Shown piece after piece: positions 46,090-54,965 of a DNA stretch of 64,000 nt (within the stretch, counting starts at the first letter, position 1; the number at the start of each line of letters is the position of its first letter). The stretch is from assembly GCF_963973895.1 (NCBI RefSeq), contig NZ_CAXBBF010000004.1. One strand, given 5' to 3'. This stretch comes from Porticoccus sp950063125 (GTDB lineage Bacteria > Pseudomonadota > Gammaproteobacteria > Pseudomonadales > Porticoccaceae). The position numbers and the translations under genes are program-made. The notes below the pieces were generated by a model. It was given only the letters and a program-made list of their open reading frames with translations, was not told the origin of the DNA and did no database searches.

Positions 46090-47072
46090 GGGTAGGTATT
46101 TGCCTTTGCCATACTGGTGGCTGTGGTAATGGCTTCGATCAGGCTGCCTGTGCTGGCAAGCCCTGTTCCAGCCAGATCCAGTGCAGTGCCATGGTCGACC
46201 GAGGTACGGATAATGGGTAGGCCGAGCGTAATATTAACGGCTTTGCCAAACCCTATGTATTTGAGTACGGGCAAACCCTGGTCATGATACATGGCCAAAA
46301 CCGCATCACATCGCTTCAGATACTTTGGCGTGAACAGTGTGTCTGCCGGCAGGGGGCCCTCGATGTGCATCCCCAGACTGCGCAGCTGCGCCACTACGGG
46401 TTCTATCACCTGAATTTCCTCCATGCCCAGATGTCCGTTCTCGCCTGCGTGGGGATTGAGTCCACACACCAATATCCTTGGCGCCTGTAGACCAAATTTC
46501 TGCTGTAAATCCGTATGCAGAATATTAATTGTCTCGGTCAAACCCGCTCGCGTAATCTGAGCTGGCACCTGGCTAAGCGGCAGGTGTGTCGTGGCCAGTG
46601 CAACCCGAAGCCCTTCGGTAGCCAGCATCATGACCACCTTTGGGGTATGGGTTTTCTCCGCGAGAAATTCGGTGTGCCCCGTGAACGGAATGCCTGCATC
46701 ATTGATGATGCCCTTGTGTACCGGGCCGGTTACCAGTGCCCGACAAACATTTGCTTGGCAGTCTGCCAGCGCAGTGGACAAGGTCTCCAATACATACGGG
46801 GCATTGCGCGAATCGAGTATGCCGGGTCTGGCGGGCATACCCAGTTCAATCGGCCTGATAGTGAGTTCGCCAGCCGCCAATGGGGAGGGTGGTGTCTCTG
46901 TTGAGAGCTGGCGCAGCCGCAGGGGAAGATTTAATTCCCTGGCCCGGGCCAGGAGCAATTCAGGATCAGCGTACACTACCAGTTCGGCAGTATTTGGACA
47001 CTGTGCCAGTTTGATAATCAGGTCGGGGCCAATACCAGCTGGCTCGCCTGGTGTAATGGCAAGTCGAATCAC
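46086..47072 (-). CDS. pdxA: 4-hydroxythreonine-4-phosphate dehydrogenase
   Basis: PdxA oxidises 4-phosphohydroxy-L-threonine on the DXP-dependent route to pyridoxal phosphate. The 328-residue protein shows the start ITPGEPAGIGPDL, GHTEFLAEKT (~136-145), CDAVLAMYHDQGLP and DHGTALDLAGTG with metal-binding histidines. The start is GTG (47072-47070), overlapping the surA stop as GTGA. The surA-pdxA-ksgA order is the usual gammaproteobacterial one. Confidence 0.96.
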   Translation of the reverse strand: MIRLAITPGEPAGIGPDLIIKLAQCPNTAELVVYADPELLLARARELNLPLRLRQLSTETPPSPLAAGELTIRPIELGMPARPGILDSRNAPYVLETLSTALADCQANVCRALVTGPVHKGIINDAGIPFTGHTEFLAEKTHTPKVVMMLATEGLRVALATTHLPLSQVPAQITRAGLTETINILHTDLQQKFGLQAPRILVCGLNPHAGENGHLGMEEIQVIEPVVAQLRSLGMHIEGPLPADTLFTPKYLKRCDAVLAMYHDQGLPVLKYIGFGKAVNITLGLPIIRTSVDHGTALDLAGTGLASTGSLIEAITTATSMAKANTYP

Positions 47073-48376
47073 AATTTAATGTCTACAAATGCCTCGTCGC
47101 GTATTTCCCGCAGCCAGATTTGCTGTTCTTCGTCGAACTTGCGTCTCCGGATGATGTTTTCAGCCTGACGCTGTTTTATCTCGTCACTGAAATCCTGACG
47201 ACGACGTTCGGTTACCTGAAGAATATGCCAGCCGAACTGGGTGCGGAAAGGTTCACTGATCGCCATTGTGTCAATACTGCCCATGATTTGTTCAAACTCC
47301 GGCACAAACTGTCCCGGCAGGGACCAGCCGAGATCACCGCCGCCCAGAGCAGTACCAATATCCTCCGAGTGCTTTCTGGCTAATTCGGCAAAGTCGGCAC
47401 CACCGAGAATATCGGCACGCATCCCTTCGAGCATGGTCCTGGTATCGTCTTCACTGCGAATTTCGTTGGGTTTGAGCAGGATATGGCGGACTTTGTGTTG
47501 CTGCACAATTTGTTCGCCGCCACCCCGACGATCATAAAGTTTGAGTAAGTGATAACCGGCATCACTGCGAATCGGCATGCTGACATCGCCCGGCGACAGT
47601 TTGTCCACGGCACTGACAAAAATACTGGGTAACTGGGTTGTTTTTCGCCAGCCCAGGTCGCCTCCCTGAAGTGCATCCTGAGCGCCGGAATGGGCGATTG
47701 CCAGGCTTTTGAAGTCTGCACCATTTTGCAGTTGTTCGTAGAGTTCCCGAACCTTCTGTTCTACCTCGGCAACGTCCGCACGGGATGCGCCGGAGGAAAG
47801 GGGCAGCAGGATATGACCGAGGTTAACATCCGGCGAGGACCACTGTTGGCCCTCTTCGGAGGCCAGGAAGTTATCCACTTCCTGCTCGCTGATGTAGATA
47901 CGTCGATTGACGGCTCTTTCCTGAACCCGGTTTATGGTAATCTCATTGCGCAGCTGCTGTCTCAACGATGTCAGGTCGATTCCGCTCTGACGGGCATCCT
48001 CTATCATTTGCGCAACCGTCTGTTCCCGGCTCTCCGCCATTTTCTCCATGGCCTGGGTAACTTCTTCGTCGCTGATGCGAATTCCCATGCGTTGTGCACG
48101 ATTGAGCTGCAGGCGCTCCAGGATAAGGCGTTCAAGAACCTGTGGAACCAGTACCGATTCTGCAGGAATTTCAGTTTCACTGTTTTTCAGTCGTGCATAG
48201 ATATCAGCTACCCGCTGCTCCAGCTCGCTGGCCATGACTACATCATCGTCAACCACGGCGACAATATGGTCGAGCACTATTTCTTCCGAGCTTGCCGGCA
48301 ATGTCCAGACAAGTCCCAGTAGTAGCAGACTGAAAAAAATATTCGTTTTACAGCGTGTACTCATAATCCGGCTCAT
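47069..48376 (-). CDS. surA: Periplasmic chaperone and peptidyl-prolyl isomerase SurA
   Basis: SurA escorts outer-membrane beta-barrel proteins, LptD among them, across the periplasm to the BAM complex. The 435-residue precursor has a signal peptide (hydrophobic ~13-28, ending PASSEE). A SurA N-domain begins with IVLDHIVAVVDDDVV. Two parvulin domains follow (~180-280 and ~290-390), each with the GGDLGW signature (GGDLGWRKT, GGDLGWSLP). Two ATGs, at 48376 and 48364, are possible starts. It follows lptD closely, as in E. coli. Confidence 0.96.
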   Translation of the reverse strand: MSRIMSTRCKTNIFFSLLLLGLVWTLPASSEEIVLDHIVAVVDDDVVMASELEQRVADIYARLKNSETEIPAESVLVPQVLERLILERLQLNRAQRMGIRISDEEVTQAMEKMAESREQTVAQMIEDARQSGIDLTSLRQQLRNEITINRVQERAVNRRIYISEQEVDNFLASEEGQQWSSPDVNLGHILLPLSSGASRADVAEVEQKVRELYEQLQNGADFKSLAIAHSGAQDALQGGDLGWRKTTQLPSIFVSAVDKLSPGDVSMPIRSDAGYHLLKLYDRRGGGEQIVQQHKVRHILLKPNEIRSEDDTRTMLEGMRADILGGADFAELARKHSEDIGTALGGGDLGWSLPGQFVPEFEQIMGSIDTMAISEPFRTQFGWHILQVTERRRQDFSDEIKQRQAENIIRRRKFDEEQQIWLREIRDEAFVDIKL

Positions 48377-48381
48377 CTGTA

Positions 48382-51150
48382 TTAGTAGTTACTTTGTGGT
48401 TCATATCCGTAGATGCCATCCTGCAGGATGGATTCCACTTTGCTGCCACTGCCGGCGAGGCCTTTGAACTGGATCTGAAAGAACACACCATTGTCGTGCT
48501 CCAGATCTTCATCTGGCAGCAGAATATAGTCATTACGGTCGAGCCAGCGACGACCGATAATGCTCATTTTCCAGCAGCAGCTTTCATACTGGAGCCCGAA
48601 CAGGGCTTCCAGGTCCCGACTGTTGGTCAGATCATAATTGTATCGTCCGATCAGACTCCAGCTTCGGGAAATCGGCAAAAAGGTGGAAAAGTCTGCCTGC
48701 TCGATATCGCTATCAATCTCAATGAATTGATTTCCTATGTCGGAAAGGCGTGGAACCCGGCGGTTATACCGGTAGCTCAGATTGAATATTTTGTTGTTGC
48801 GATCGTTATAACGCAGGCTGGCGTTACCCCGGTCGAGCTCGCTGTCGTCTTCATCGTAGAGCACGTCAGCTTGGAATCGGAGGTGTTCGCTGAGCCGCAT
48901 GGCAAATTCTGCCGCGTACGCAGAATCATCACGCAACAGGTCGGCGGCGATATCTCGTTGTAGGCGATTCAGATCATCGGGGTCATCCAGGCCTTTCAGG
49001 AAAGACTTGCTCAGATTCGGGTTCAGGGAGACGTAGCGGTCACTCAGGTAGAAAATCTGGCCGATGCTGGCTCGCAGCCACTCAATCCCGGTGGATTGCT
49101 CAACCAGACGGCTGGTTAGCCCCAGGGATACTTGCTCGGTATCGCCAATGCGGTCGCCGCCGATAAAACGGTCTTCCCGAAACAACTGGTTATAGGTAAA
49201 TGTCATCTGCGATGTGTCAAAGTCCGGTAAATCACTTTGATCTTCATACTTGGTATGAACCATATACAGACGCGGTTCAAACGTCTGGGTAAACCCCGTC
49301 AGCATGGTGGTGTCGCGCTCCATAAACAGGCCGGTATCGATAACACCAACTGGTACGGTGACCGAGGGACTGTCATCCGTCTGTCCCAGCACTGGATTAT
49401 CCAGGTTGTAGGACAGATGTTTGAGCGTGACTGAGGGCCGGAAGTAGCCCCATGCCCACTGTTTGTCCCAAGTTAAACCGTAATCTAGACGCAGCCGATC
49501 GCCAGTTACGAAGGTATTTTTGTCATCTTCAAAGAAGGTTTCACCTTGGAGATATCCGGGCAGGGCGTCGTTCTCGTCATCGTGGTCGAAAGAAGTGAAC
49601 TGGTTCTGCAGGTTAAAGATAAAGTCGCCAAAGCGATAATTACCCCGGGCTTCCAGGCGGGGCAGCATCTGGTACTGGTCAATCCGGTTGGGATCATCGG
49701 TGATGGTCTGGAATTCCTGCCCCTTGATACCAAACAGCCAGTGATCTGTCCGGTAACTGGCCGAAACCAGCTGGCGCAGATAGGTCTGGCTGTTGACCTC
49801 CAGGGTGGCGTTGTCCAGGTCGCGGAAGTATTCACTGTCGCTGACCTTGGTGTAATCAACGCGGGTTTCCCAGCGTTTGCCAATACCGCCCAGGTGATCC
49901 AGGTTGACCAGCCAGCGGTCCTCGCCCTGGAAGTCTCTTGTATCGAAGACTTCGGTCGGGTCGTCATTGTTGTCGTCGCCACCGTCATCGTCCGACAAAA
50001 AGGCGCCGCTCAGGATGGTGTTGGTCAGCTTCGACATATGCCGGACTTCGACCTCGGCCATGGGCCCGCGTTCCTGAATGTAGCGTGGTGTGATAGTGGC
50101 GTCGTAGTTGGGTGCCAGATTCAGGTAGATGGGCTGCGCATAATCAATGCCATTCTCATCGCCGATTTCAAAACTGGGGAACAACAGACCGGTGGCTCGC
50201 CGGTCATCAATCGGGAACCGTATCCAGGGGGCATAGAGTATTGGTACATCCTGGACTTCCAGTCGCACATGCCTGGCATTGGCGATCCCGGTTTCAGGAT
50301 TAATATCAAGTTTGCTGCTGACCAGACGCCAGGCTTTACTACCCGGTTCGCAGGTGGTGTAAGTAGCGTTATCAATGTAGAAGACTTCATCGACTCGCCT
50401 GGCCTGCGTCGCCGTACCGCGCACACCGGATTCGTGGAACAGGTACCCCGCCTGCTCAATCTGCATGTCCTTGGAATCCATGTTGATCTGAGCGCTGTCG
50501 CCAGTAACCAGCAGTCCCGGTTCGCGGAACTGGACGTTACCTTCAAGGTTGACGGTGCGTGTGTTTTGGTCGGCAGTGGCACTATCGCTTCGAACCTGTC
50601 GGTATCCCTGGGTCAGTTGGACGTCACCATGCAGGCGGGCAATGTTTTCCTGTTCCACTTCTGTGGATGCTGAGGCAACCCGCATGGGAGCGTCCGCCGG
50701 ATCCATCTCGGCGTCTTCATAGTCTCTTTTTGGTTCTATATAGGCCCCACAGCAACCCGTGGCCATCTTTTCCCGCTCTTCATCGGTAAGCGCTTCCTCT
50801 TCAACCCAGTCCAGGTTGTTGGCGACCCTGACATCGGGTCCACTGTCTTCCGGTGGGATTACCGGTTCAGGGTGTTTGGGTCTGGGGAAAGCCCTGCCGG
50901 ACATCTGCCTTTCGCCGCATGCCCAGCTGCCATCCGCTGCTGCACGACACTCCCATTGGCTGTAGGAATCCTGATTTTCAGCGGCTACTGGTGCCGAAAC
51001 AAGCAAGCCAAAGAGCAATAATCCTGATGTCCGGGAATACTGTGAGCGCAAGGCATGATAGAGCCTGGTACGGATATGACTCGTTTTTATGGGCATTCTG
51101 ATTGTCCGTGTTCTCTCTGGGCAGGCGGTGTCTTTAATGCGACGGTACAT
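48382..51150 (-). CDS. lptD: LPS-assembly outer-membrane protein LptD
   Basis: LptD with LptE forms the outer-membrane translocon that places lipopolysaccharide on the cell surface. The 922-residue precursor has a signal peptide (~43-58, GLLLFGLLVSAPVAAE), an OstA-type jellyroll domain (~155-260, VQLTQGYRQVRSDSATAD) and a long C-terminal beta-barrel. Cysteines stand near the N-terminus (WEC, WAC, GCCG) and as an adjacent pair near the C-terminus (ESCCWK), where E. coli LptD makes its disulfides. A start at 51096 (MPIKTSH) is also possible. It is upstream of surA and divergent from amgK. Confidence 0.96.
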   Translation of the reverse strand: MYRRIKDTACPERTRTIRMPIKTSHIRTRLYHALRSQYSRTSGLLLFGLLVSAPVAAENQDSYSQWECRAAADGSWACGERQMSGRAFPRPKHPEPVIPPEDSGPDVRVANNLDWVEEEALTDEEREKMATGCCGAYIEPKRDYEDAEMDPADAPMRVASASTEVEQENIARLHGDVQLTQGYRQVRSDSATADQNTRTVNLEGNVQFREPGLLVTGDSAQINMDSKDMQIEQAGYLFHESGVRGTATQARRVDEVFYIDNATYTTCEPGSKAWRLVSSKLDINPETGIANARHVRLEVQDVPILYAPWIRFPIDDRRATGLLFPSFEIGDENGIDYAQPIYLNLAPNYDATITPRYIQERGPMAEVEVRHMSKLTNTILSGAFLSDDDGGDDNNDDPTEVFDTRDFQGEDRWLVNLDHLGGIGKRWETRVDYTKVSDSEYFRDLDNATLEVNSQTYLRQLVSASYRTDHWLFGIKGQEFQTITDDPNRIDQYQMLPRLEARGNYRFGDFIFNLQNQFTSFDHDDENDALPGYLQGETFFEDDKNTFVTGDRLRLDYGLTWDKQWAWGYFRPSVTLKHLSYNLDNPVLGQTDDSPSVTVPVGVIDTGLFMERDTTMLTGFTQTFEPRLYMVHTKYEDQSDLPDFDTSQMTFTYNQLFREDRFIGGDRIGDTEQVSLGLTSRLVEQSTGIEWLRASIGQIFYLSDRYVSLNPNLSKSFLKGLDDPDDLNRLQRDIAADLLRDDSAYAAEFAMRLSEHLRFQADVLYDEDDSELDRGNASLRYNDRNNKIFNLSYRYNRRVPRLSDIGNQFIEIDSDIEQADFSTFLPISRSWSLIGRYNYDLTNSRDLEALFGLQYESCCWKMSIIGRRWLDRNDYILLPDEDLEHDNGVFFQIQFKGLAGSGSKVESILQDGIYGYEPQSNY

Positions 51151-51225
51151 TTTACCGATTCTGGGGCATCATGCGAGGGTTTGGGATAGAATGCCTAACC
51201 TTTTTTCCATATGCTTTTCTCAAAC

Positions 51226-52245
51226 ATGTCTGATCACCAAAATCTTCAGCAGTGGGTAGAGCGCTCCCTGCCCCAACAATTTTTGACATCGGCTGTGCCA
51301 CAGCTTCACCCGCTGAGTGGTGATGCCGGCTTTCGGCGCTATTTTCGGGTGAACTGTGTGCCATCATTGCTGGCTGTTTCCGCCCCGCCGGAACACGAAA
51401 ATAACGAGGCTTTTGTCCGGATTGCCGCGTTGCTCAAGCGCAGTGGTGTCCGTACGCCCCGTGTTTATGCCGTCGATTACCCACAGGGGTTTCTATTGCT
51501 TGAGGATTTCGGCGACCAGCTACTGTTGCCACTGCTGTCCGTTGAAACGTCGGACCGGTTCTACCAGAAAGCAGAAGATACGCTGTTGGCGTTGCAGAGA
51601 GCATCGCTCGCCGATAGTAGTTTGGCCGTTTATGACCGTCAGCGCTTGCTGGAGGAGATGAGACTCTTCCCGGAATGGTTTTTGAGCCAGTTACTTGGGC
51701 TGGATATCACGACTGAAGATAGTCGGCTCATTGAGCAGACTTTTGAGCAATTAGTGGCGAGTGCGCTTTCTCAACCGGAAGTGATCGTCCACCGGGATTT
51801 CCACTCCCGTAACCTGATGTTGCTCGCTGATGGCGACATGGGGGTCATCGATTTTCAGGACGCCGTCAGGGGCCCGCTGACGTACGATTTGGTTTCATTG
51901 CTCAGGGACTGTTATATTCGATGGCCCGCTGAGTATGTTTCGCGGCGGGCATGCAATTATTTTCGGCGAGCTGTAGCGGCAGGTATCGTCGATACGGTGT
52001 CGGATAGTGAGTTCTTGCGCTGGTTTGACCTGATGGGATTGCAGCGACACATCAAAGTGCTGGGTATTTTTGCCAGGCTCTGGTTGCGTGATGGAAAACA
52101 GGGCTATCTGGCGGATTTACCACTTGTCCTCCATTACACCCTTGAGCAATTGACGCCGTATCCTGAACTGCATGATTTCAAGTCCTGGTTTGAAAGACGG
52201 GTGATGCCTCTGGTGCAAATACAGCCTTGGTATCAGAAAAAATAG
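51226..52245 (+). CDS. amgK: N-acetylmuramate/N-acetylglucosamine anomeric kinase AmgK
   Basis: AmgK phosphorylates MurNAc (and GlcNAc) at C1 in the peptidoglycan recycling route that bypasses de novo UDP-MurNAc synthesis and underlies intrinsic fosfomycin tolerance in pseudomonads. The protein (339 residues from this start) has an aminoglycoside-phosphotransferase fold: GDAGFRRYFRV (nucleotide loop), IVHRDFHSRNLM (catalytic loop) and GVIDFQDAVRGPLTYDL (metal-binding Asp). ATG 51211 would add five residues, and neither start has a clear ribosome site. murU follows after 34 bases, and lptD is divergent on the other side, as in Pseudomonas. Confidence 0.92.
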   Translation: MSDHQNLQQWVERSLPQQFLTSAVPQLHPLSGDAGFRRYFRVNCVPSLLAVSAPPEHENNEAFVRIAALLKRSGVRTPRVYAVDYPQGFLLLEDFGDQLLLPLLSVETSDRFYQKAEDTLLALQRASLADSSLAVYDRQRLLEEMRLFPEWFLSQLLGLDITTEDSRLIEQTFEQLVASALSQPEVIVHRDFHSRNLMLLADGDMGVIDFQDAVRGPLTYDLVSLLRDCYIRWPAEYVSRRACNYFRRAVAAGIVDTVSDSEFLRWFDLMGLQRHIKVLGIFARLWLRDGKQGYLADLPLVLHYTLEQLTPYPELHDFKSWFERRVMPLVQIQPWYQKK

Positions 52246-52279
52246 GCCCTGCCGTTGATGGCAAGTAAGGATAGATCGT

Positions 52280-53005
52280 ATGAAAGCAATGATTCTCGCG
52301 GCGGGCTATGGTGAAAGGCTTCGTCCCCTCACGGATGAGACGCCCAAGCCCTTGCTGCATATCGGTAATAAGCCCCTGATTCAATACCATGTGGAACGAT
52401 TGGTTGAGGCAGGTGTGCGCGAGATAGTGATCAATACCTCCTGGCTGGGTGAGCAAATAGAGTCTTTTCTCGGCGATGGCTCGCGTTTTGGAGTGAGTAT
52501 TGCCTGGTCACGCGAGACGGAACCCCTGGAAACTGGCGGTGGTATTCGCCGGGCTCTGCCGCTTCTCGGCAGTCAGCCTTTTATGGTGATTAATGGCGAC
52601 GTGTGGACCGATTACCCCCTTCAGTCGCTGGTCGATCAAAGCTGGTCCGAGGATCTGGACGCGCATTTGGTACTGGTGCCCAATCCCCTGCATCACGCCA
52701 GCGGGGATTTTTCCCTGAATGCGGATCATCGTGTTGGTTATCCCCTCGCGGGGGATCAAACCTTTACCTTCAGTGGTATCAGTGTCATGAGACCGGAGAC
52801 GTTTGCCATGTTTTCTTCCGCCAGTGAGCGCTTTCCTCTGAGAGATGTGCTCGCCGGGGGCATCCGGGGTGGTTATGTCACAGGGGAGGTTTTTTGTGGT
52901 ACCTGGTGGGATGTGGGTACTCTGGAAAGGTTGCAGGCGCTGAACCTATTGGTTTCAGGCCGGGAGGTCAGCCCGGGAAAAAAGTCGCAACTTAAATTGC
53001 GCTAG
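52280..53005 (+). CDS. murU: N-acetylmuramate alpha-1-phosphate uridylyltransferase MurU
   Basis: MurU makes UDP-MurNAc from MurNAc-1-phosphate and UTP, the step after AmgK. The 241-residue nucleotidyltransferase begins MKAMILAAGYGERLRPLTDE, with GxGxRxxPLT binding UTP. K-type PKPLLHIGNKPLI (~23-35), GGGIRRALP and NGDVWTDYPL (metal-binding Asp) follow. Pairing with amgK supports MurU over generic sugar-1-phosphate nucleotidyltransferases. It ends inside a TAGTG junction with the next frame. Confidence 0.93.
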   Translation: MKAMILAAGYGERLRPLTDETPKPLLHIGNKPLIQYHVERLVEAGVREIVINTSWLGEQIESFLGDGSRFGVSIAWSRETEPLETGGGIRRALPLLGSQPFMVINGDVWTDYPLQSLVDQSWSEDLDAHLVLVPNPLHHASGDFSLNADHRVGYPLAGDQTFTFSGISVMRPETFAMFSSASERFPLRDVLAGGIRGGYVTGEVFCGTWWDVGTLERLQALNLLVSGREVSPGKKSQLKLR

Positions 53006-53022
53006 TGGCCGGTGCCAGAGCC

Positions 53023-53388
53023 ATGACGAATGTGACATTCTGGCGGGGCACACTGCTATTTGCTTTGATCGCGGTGCTGCTGCTGGCCCTATTGCCCACT
53101 GGGGACAAGATGGTATTTTCCGGACAGGATAAGCTGGTACATGGCATCACTTTTGCGGTCCTGTTTCTGCTGTCGAAGCAGAGTTTGCCCACAGATGTTT
53201 CCCTTTGGCTGATTTACCCGGGACTGATGAGTTATGGGGTTCTGATGGAGGTGCTGCAGGGACTCACCGGTTATCGCCACATGGAAGGAATGGACTTGTT
53301 GGCCGATTTGCTGGGCCTGATGGTGGGACATCTGATTGTTCTGTCAATCCGGAAAGCTCAGTGCAAGCTTCAGGTTCCCCGACTGTAA
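53023..53388 (+). CDS. VanZ-like small membrane protein
   Basis: A 121-residue protein with three to four hydrophobic helices. The DKLVHGITFAVLF and MEVLQGLTGYRHMEGMDLLADLLG segments match the VanZ-like family, whose function outside glycopeptide resistance is unknown. GTG 53005 (overlapping the murU stop) is an alternative start. It may be cotranscribed with amgK-murU, which would suit an envelope role. Its last 45 bases overlap the 3' end of holA on the opposite strand. Confidence 0.75.
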   Translation: MTNVTFWRGTLLFALIAVLLLALLPTGDKMVFSGQDKLVHGITFAVLFLLSKQSLPTDVSLWLIYPGLMSYGVLMEVLQGLTGYRHMEGMDLLADLLGLMVGHLIVLSIRKAQCKLQVPRL

Positions 53389-54399
53389 GGTGGGCGTGCC
53401 ACAGAACATCAACAGCAGTGTTGTCAGGTCGTCCCAGGGATCTGCAATGCGCATTCCCTTGATGGCGCGGTCTATGCCTGCAGCTAATCGAAGCATCTGT
53501 TTTAACCGGGCCAGTTTCAGTCTCCTCAGGGTTTGCTTGAACAACGGTTTACGTTTTTCCCATACCCCCAGGTTTTTTAACACCCAATCGAGGTGATCCC
53601 CGTTTTCCAGCGCTTCACCGGCCCTGATCAGCGTGCGCAATTCCCGGGTCAGTGCCCAAAGAATAATGGCGGGCTCGGTACCTTCATCGCGAAGGCCTCT
53701 GAGGGTGCGGCAGGCGGCCTGGGGGTCACCCTCCAGAACCTTGTCCGCGAGTGTGAAGACATTGAAGCGGGCGCTGTCGGCAACCACTGTTGACATGGTT
53801 TGACCATCAACTTCGCCGTCAGGTAGCAGCAATTTGAGCTTTTCAATTTCCTGAACCGCGGCCAGCAGGTTGCCCTCTACCCGATCGGCGAGAATTTCAA
53901 CGGCCTGGCGATCTGCCCTGATGCCAGCCTGCTGAAGGCGTTTTCCGATCCAGCCGGGAAGCTGGTCGGGGGGCACGGGCCACGTCTGTATCAAAGCGCC
54001 GTGGGCCTCGATGGCCTTAACCCATTTGCTGCGCACGGTGGCAGCTTCCAGTTTCGGTGTGATGATGAGCAGCAGGGTGTCGTCGTTTGGATTGCCGGCG
54101 CACTCCTGTAACACCTTTGAACCCTTGTCTCCCGGTTTGCCGTTGGCAATCCGAATCTCAATAATTTTCTTATCAGCGAACAGTGACAGGCTGTTGGCTT
54201 CGGTCAGTACGGTATTCCAGTCAAAACTGCTTTCGGCGTGGAGGATTTCCCGTTCCGTGTAGCCCTGCAGGAAGGCAGCAGCCCGGATAGTGTCTGCCGC
54301 CTCCTGGACCAACAGTGTCTCATCTCCGCTGACCAGATAAAGCGGGGCCAGTGAGCCTTGGGATAGGTGGGTGCCGAGTTGTTCAGCCTTTAGTCGCAT
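53344..54399 (-). CDS. holA: DNA polymerase III subunit delta
   Basis: HolA is the delta subunit of the clamp loader that opens the beta ring. The 351-residue protein starts MRLKAEQLGTHLSQG and shows the family region LYLVSGDETLLVQEAADTIR (~19-38) and NLLAAVQEIEKLKLL (~165-179). ATG 54399 is chosen by homology. The frame is open to 54432 but that part overlaps lptE further. It overlaps the lptE 3' end by 17 bases in the leuS-lptE-holA operon and the VanZ-like gene tail-to-tail. Confidence 0.94.
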   Translation of the reverse strand: MRLKAEQLGTHLSQGSLAPLYLVSGDETLLVQEAADTIRAAAFLQGYTEREILHAESSFDWNTVLTEANSLSLFADKKIIEIRIANGKPGDKGSKVLQECAGNPNDDTLLLIITPKLEAATVRSKWVKAIEAHGALIQTWPVPPDQLPGWIGKRLQQAGIRADRQAVEILADRVEGNLLAAVQEIEKLKLLLPDGEVDGQTMSTVVADSARFNVFTLADKVLEGDPQAACRTLRGLRDEGTEPAIILWALTRELRTLIRAGEALENGDHLDWVLKNLGVWEKRKPLFKQTLRRLKLARLKQMLRLAAGIDRAIKGMRIADPWDDLTTLLLMFCGTPTLQSGNLKLALSFPD

Positions 54400-54919
54400 C
54401 GGCACCGGGTACGGTCGTCGAGCGGTTGGCAACAGCGTCGAGACGGCTGATGATCTGGCGGATCAGGTCGCTCCGCATTTCTCGCCGCAGCAGGTTGGCC
54501 TCGTCTTCTTTCGACTGAACATCATTTTCATCGAAATCAAAGAATCTTTCTGTGCTGAGGGTGGTGCGTTGCAGTAGTGGCTGTCCGTTGGCTGCCAATA
54601 TCATGATGGTCACTTCTTCGGTGAGCTGATATTCAGAGACCCGCACGGTGACGCTGACGGAGGCGGTCTTGCGGGAGTATTTCTGGTCGAGAATCACAAT
54701 GTTGTATTGTGCGTCAGTGGCATTTTTTGCCACGGTAATATCGTTGGCCTGCAGCGATCTCGAAAGAGCCTCATAAAAGTCACCAAAACGGCCTTGGCTG
54801 CTGATGTGTACACTGGAGACATTGTCAATCGATCCCGTGCCCCGCAAGCGCCACCCACAGCCGGCGGCGAGGGTGGTCACCAGCAAACCCGTTATGGCCA
54901 GACAAAAAAATCGTTTCAT
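54383..54919 (-). CDS. lptE: LPS-assembly lipoprotein LptE
   Basis: LptE plugs the LptD barrel and binds lipopolysaccharide in the outer membrane. The 178-residue precursor has a lipoprotein signal with lipobox LAAGC (cysteine at 21), followed by GWRLRGTG as is typical of the family. It lies between leuS and holA, the conserved order. Its partner lptD is 3.5 kb away in the same window. Confidence 0.95.
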   Translation of the reverse strand: MKRFFCLAITGLLVTTLAAGCGWRLRGTGSIDNVSSVHISSQGRFGDFYEALSRSLQANDITVAKNATDAQYNIVILDQKYSRKTASVSVTVRVSEYQLTEEVTIMILAANGQPLLQRTTLSTERFFDFDENDVQSKEDEANLLRREMRSDLIRQIISRLDAVANRSTTVPGADATKG

Positions 54920-54965
54920 TGGTATTCCTTAGGTTGTCACTTTCTCAGCGTGCAGTTGCGGGTTG

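Noticed and set aside
49546..50673. Plus-strand open frame of 375 codons opposite lptD
   Set aside because: It is a shadow of the lptD barrel region. Its repetitive Val/Gly/Asp composition reflects the complementary strand.
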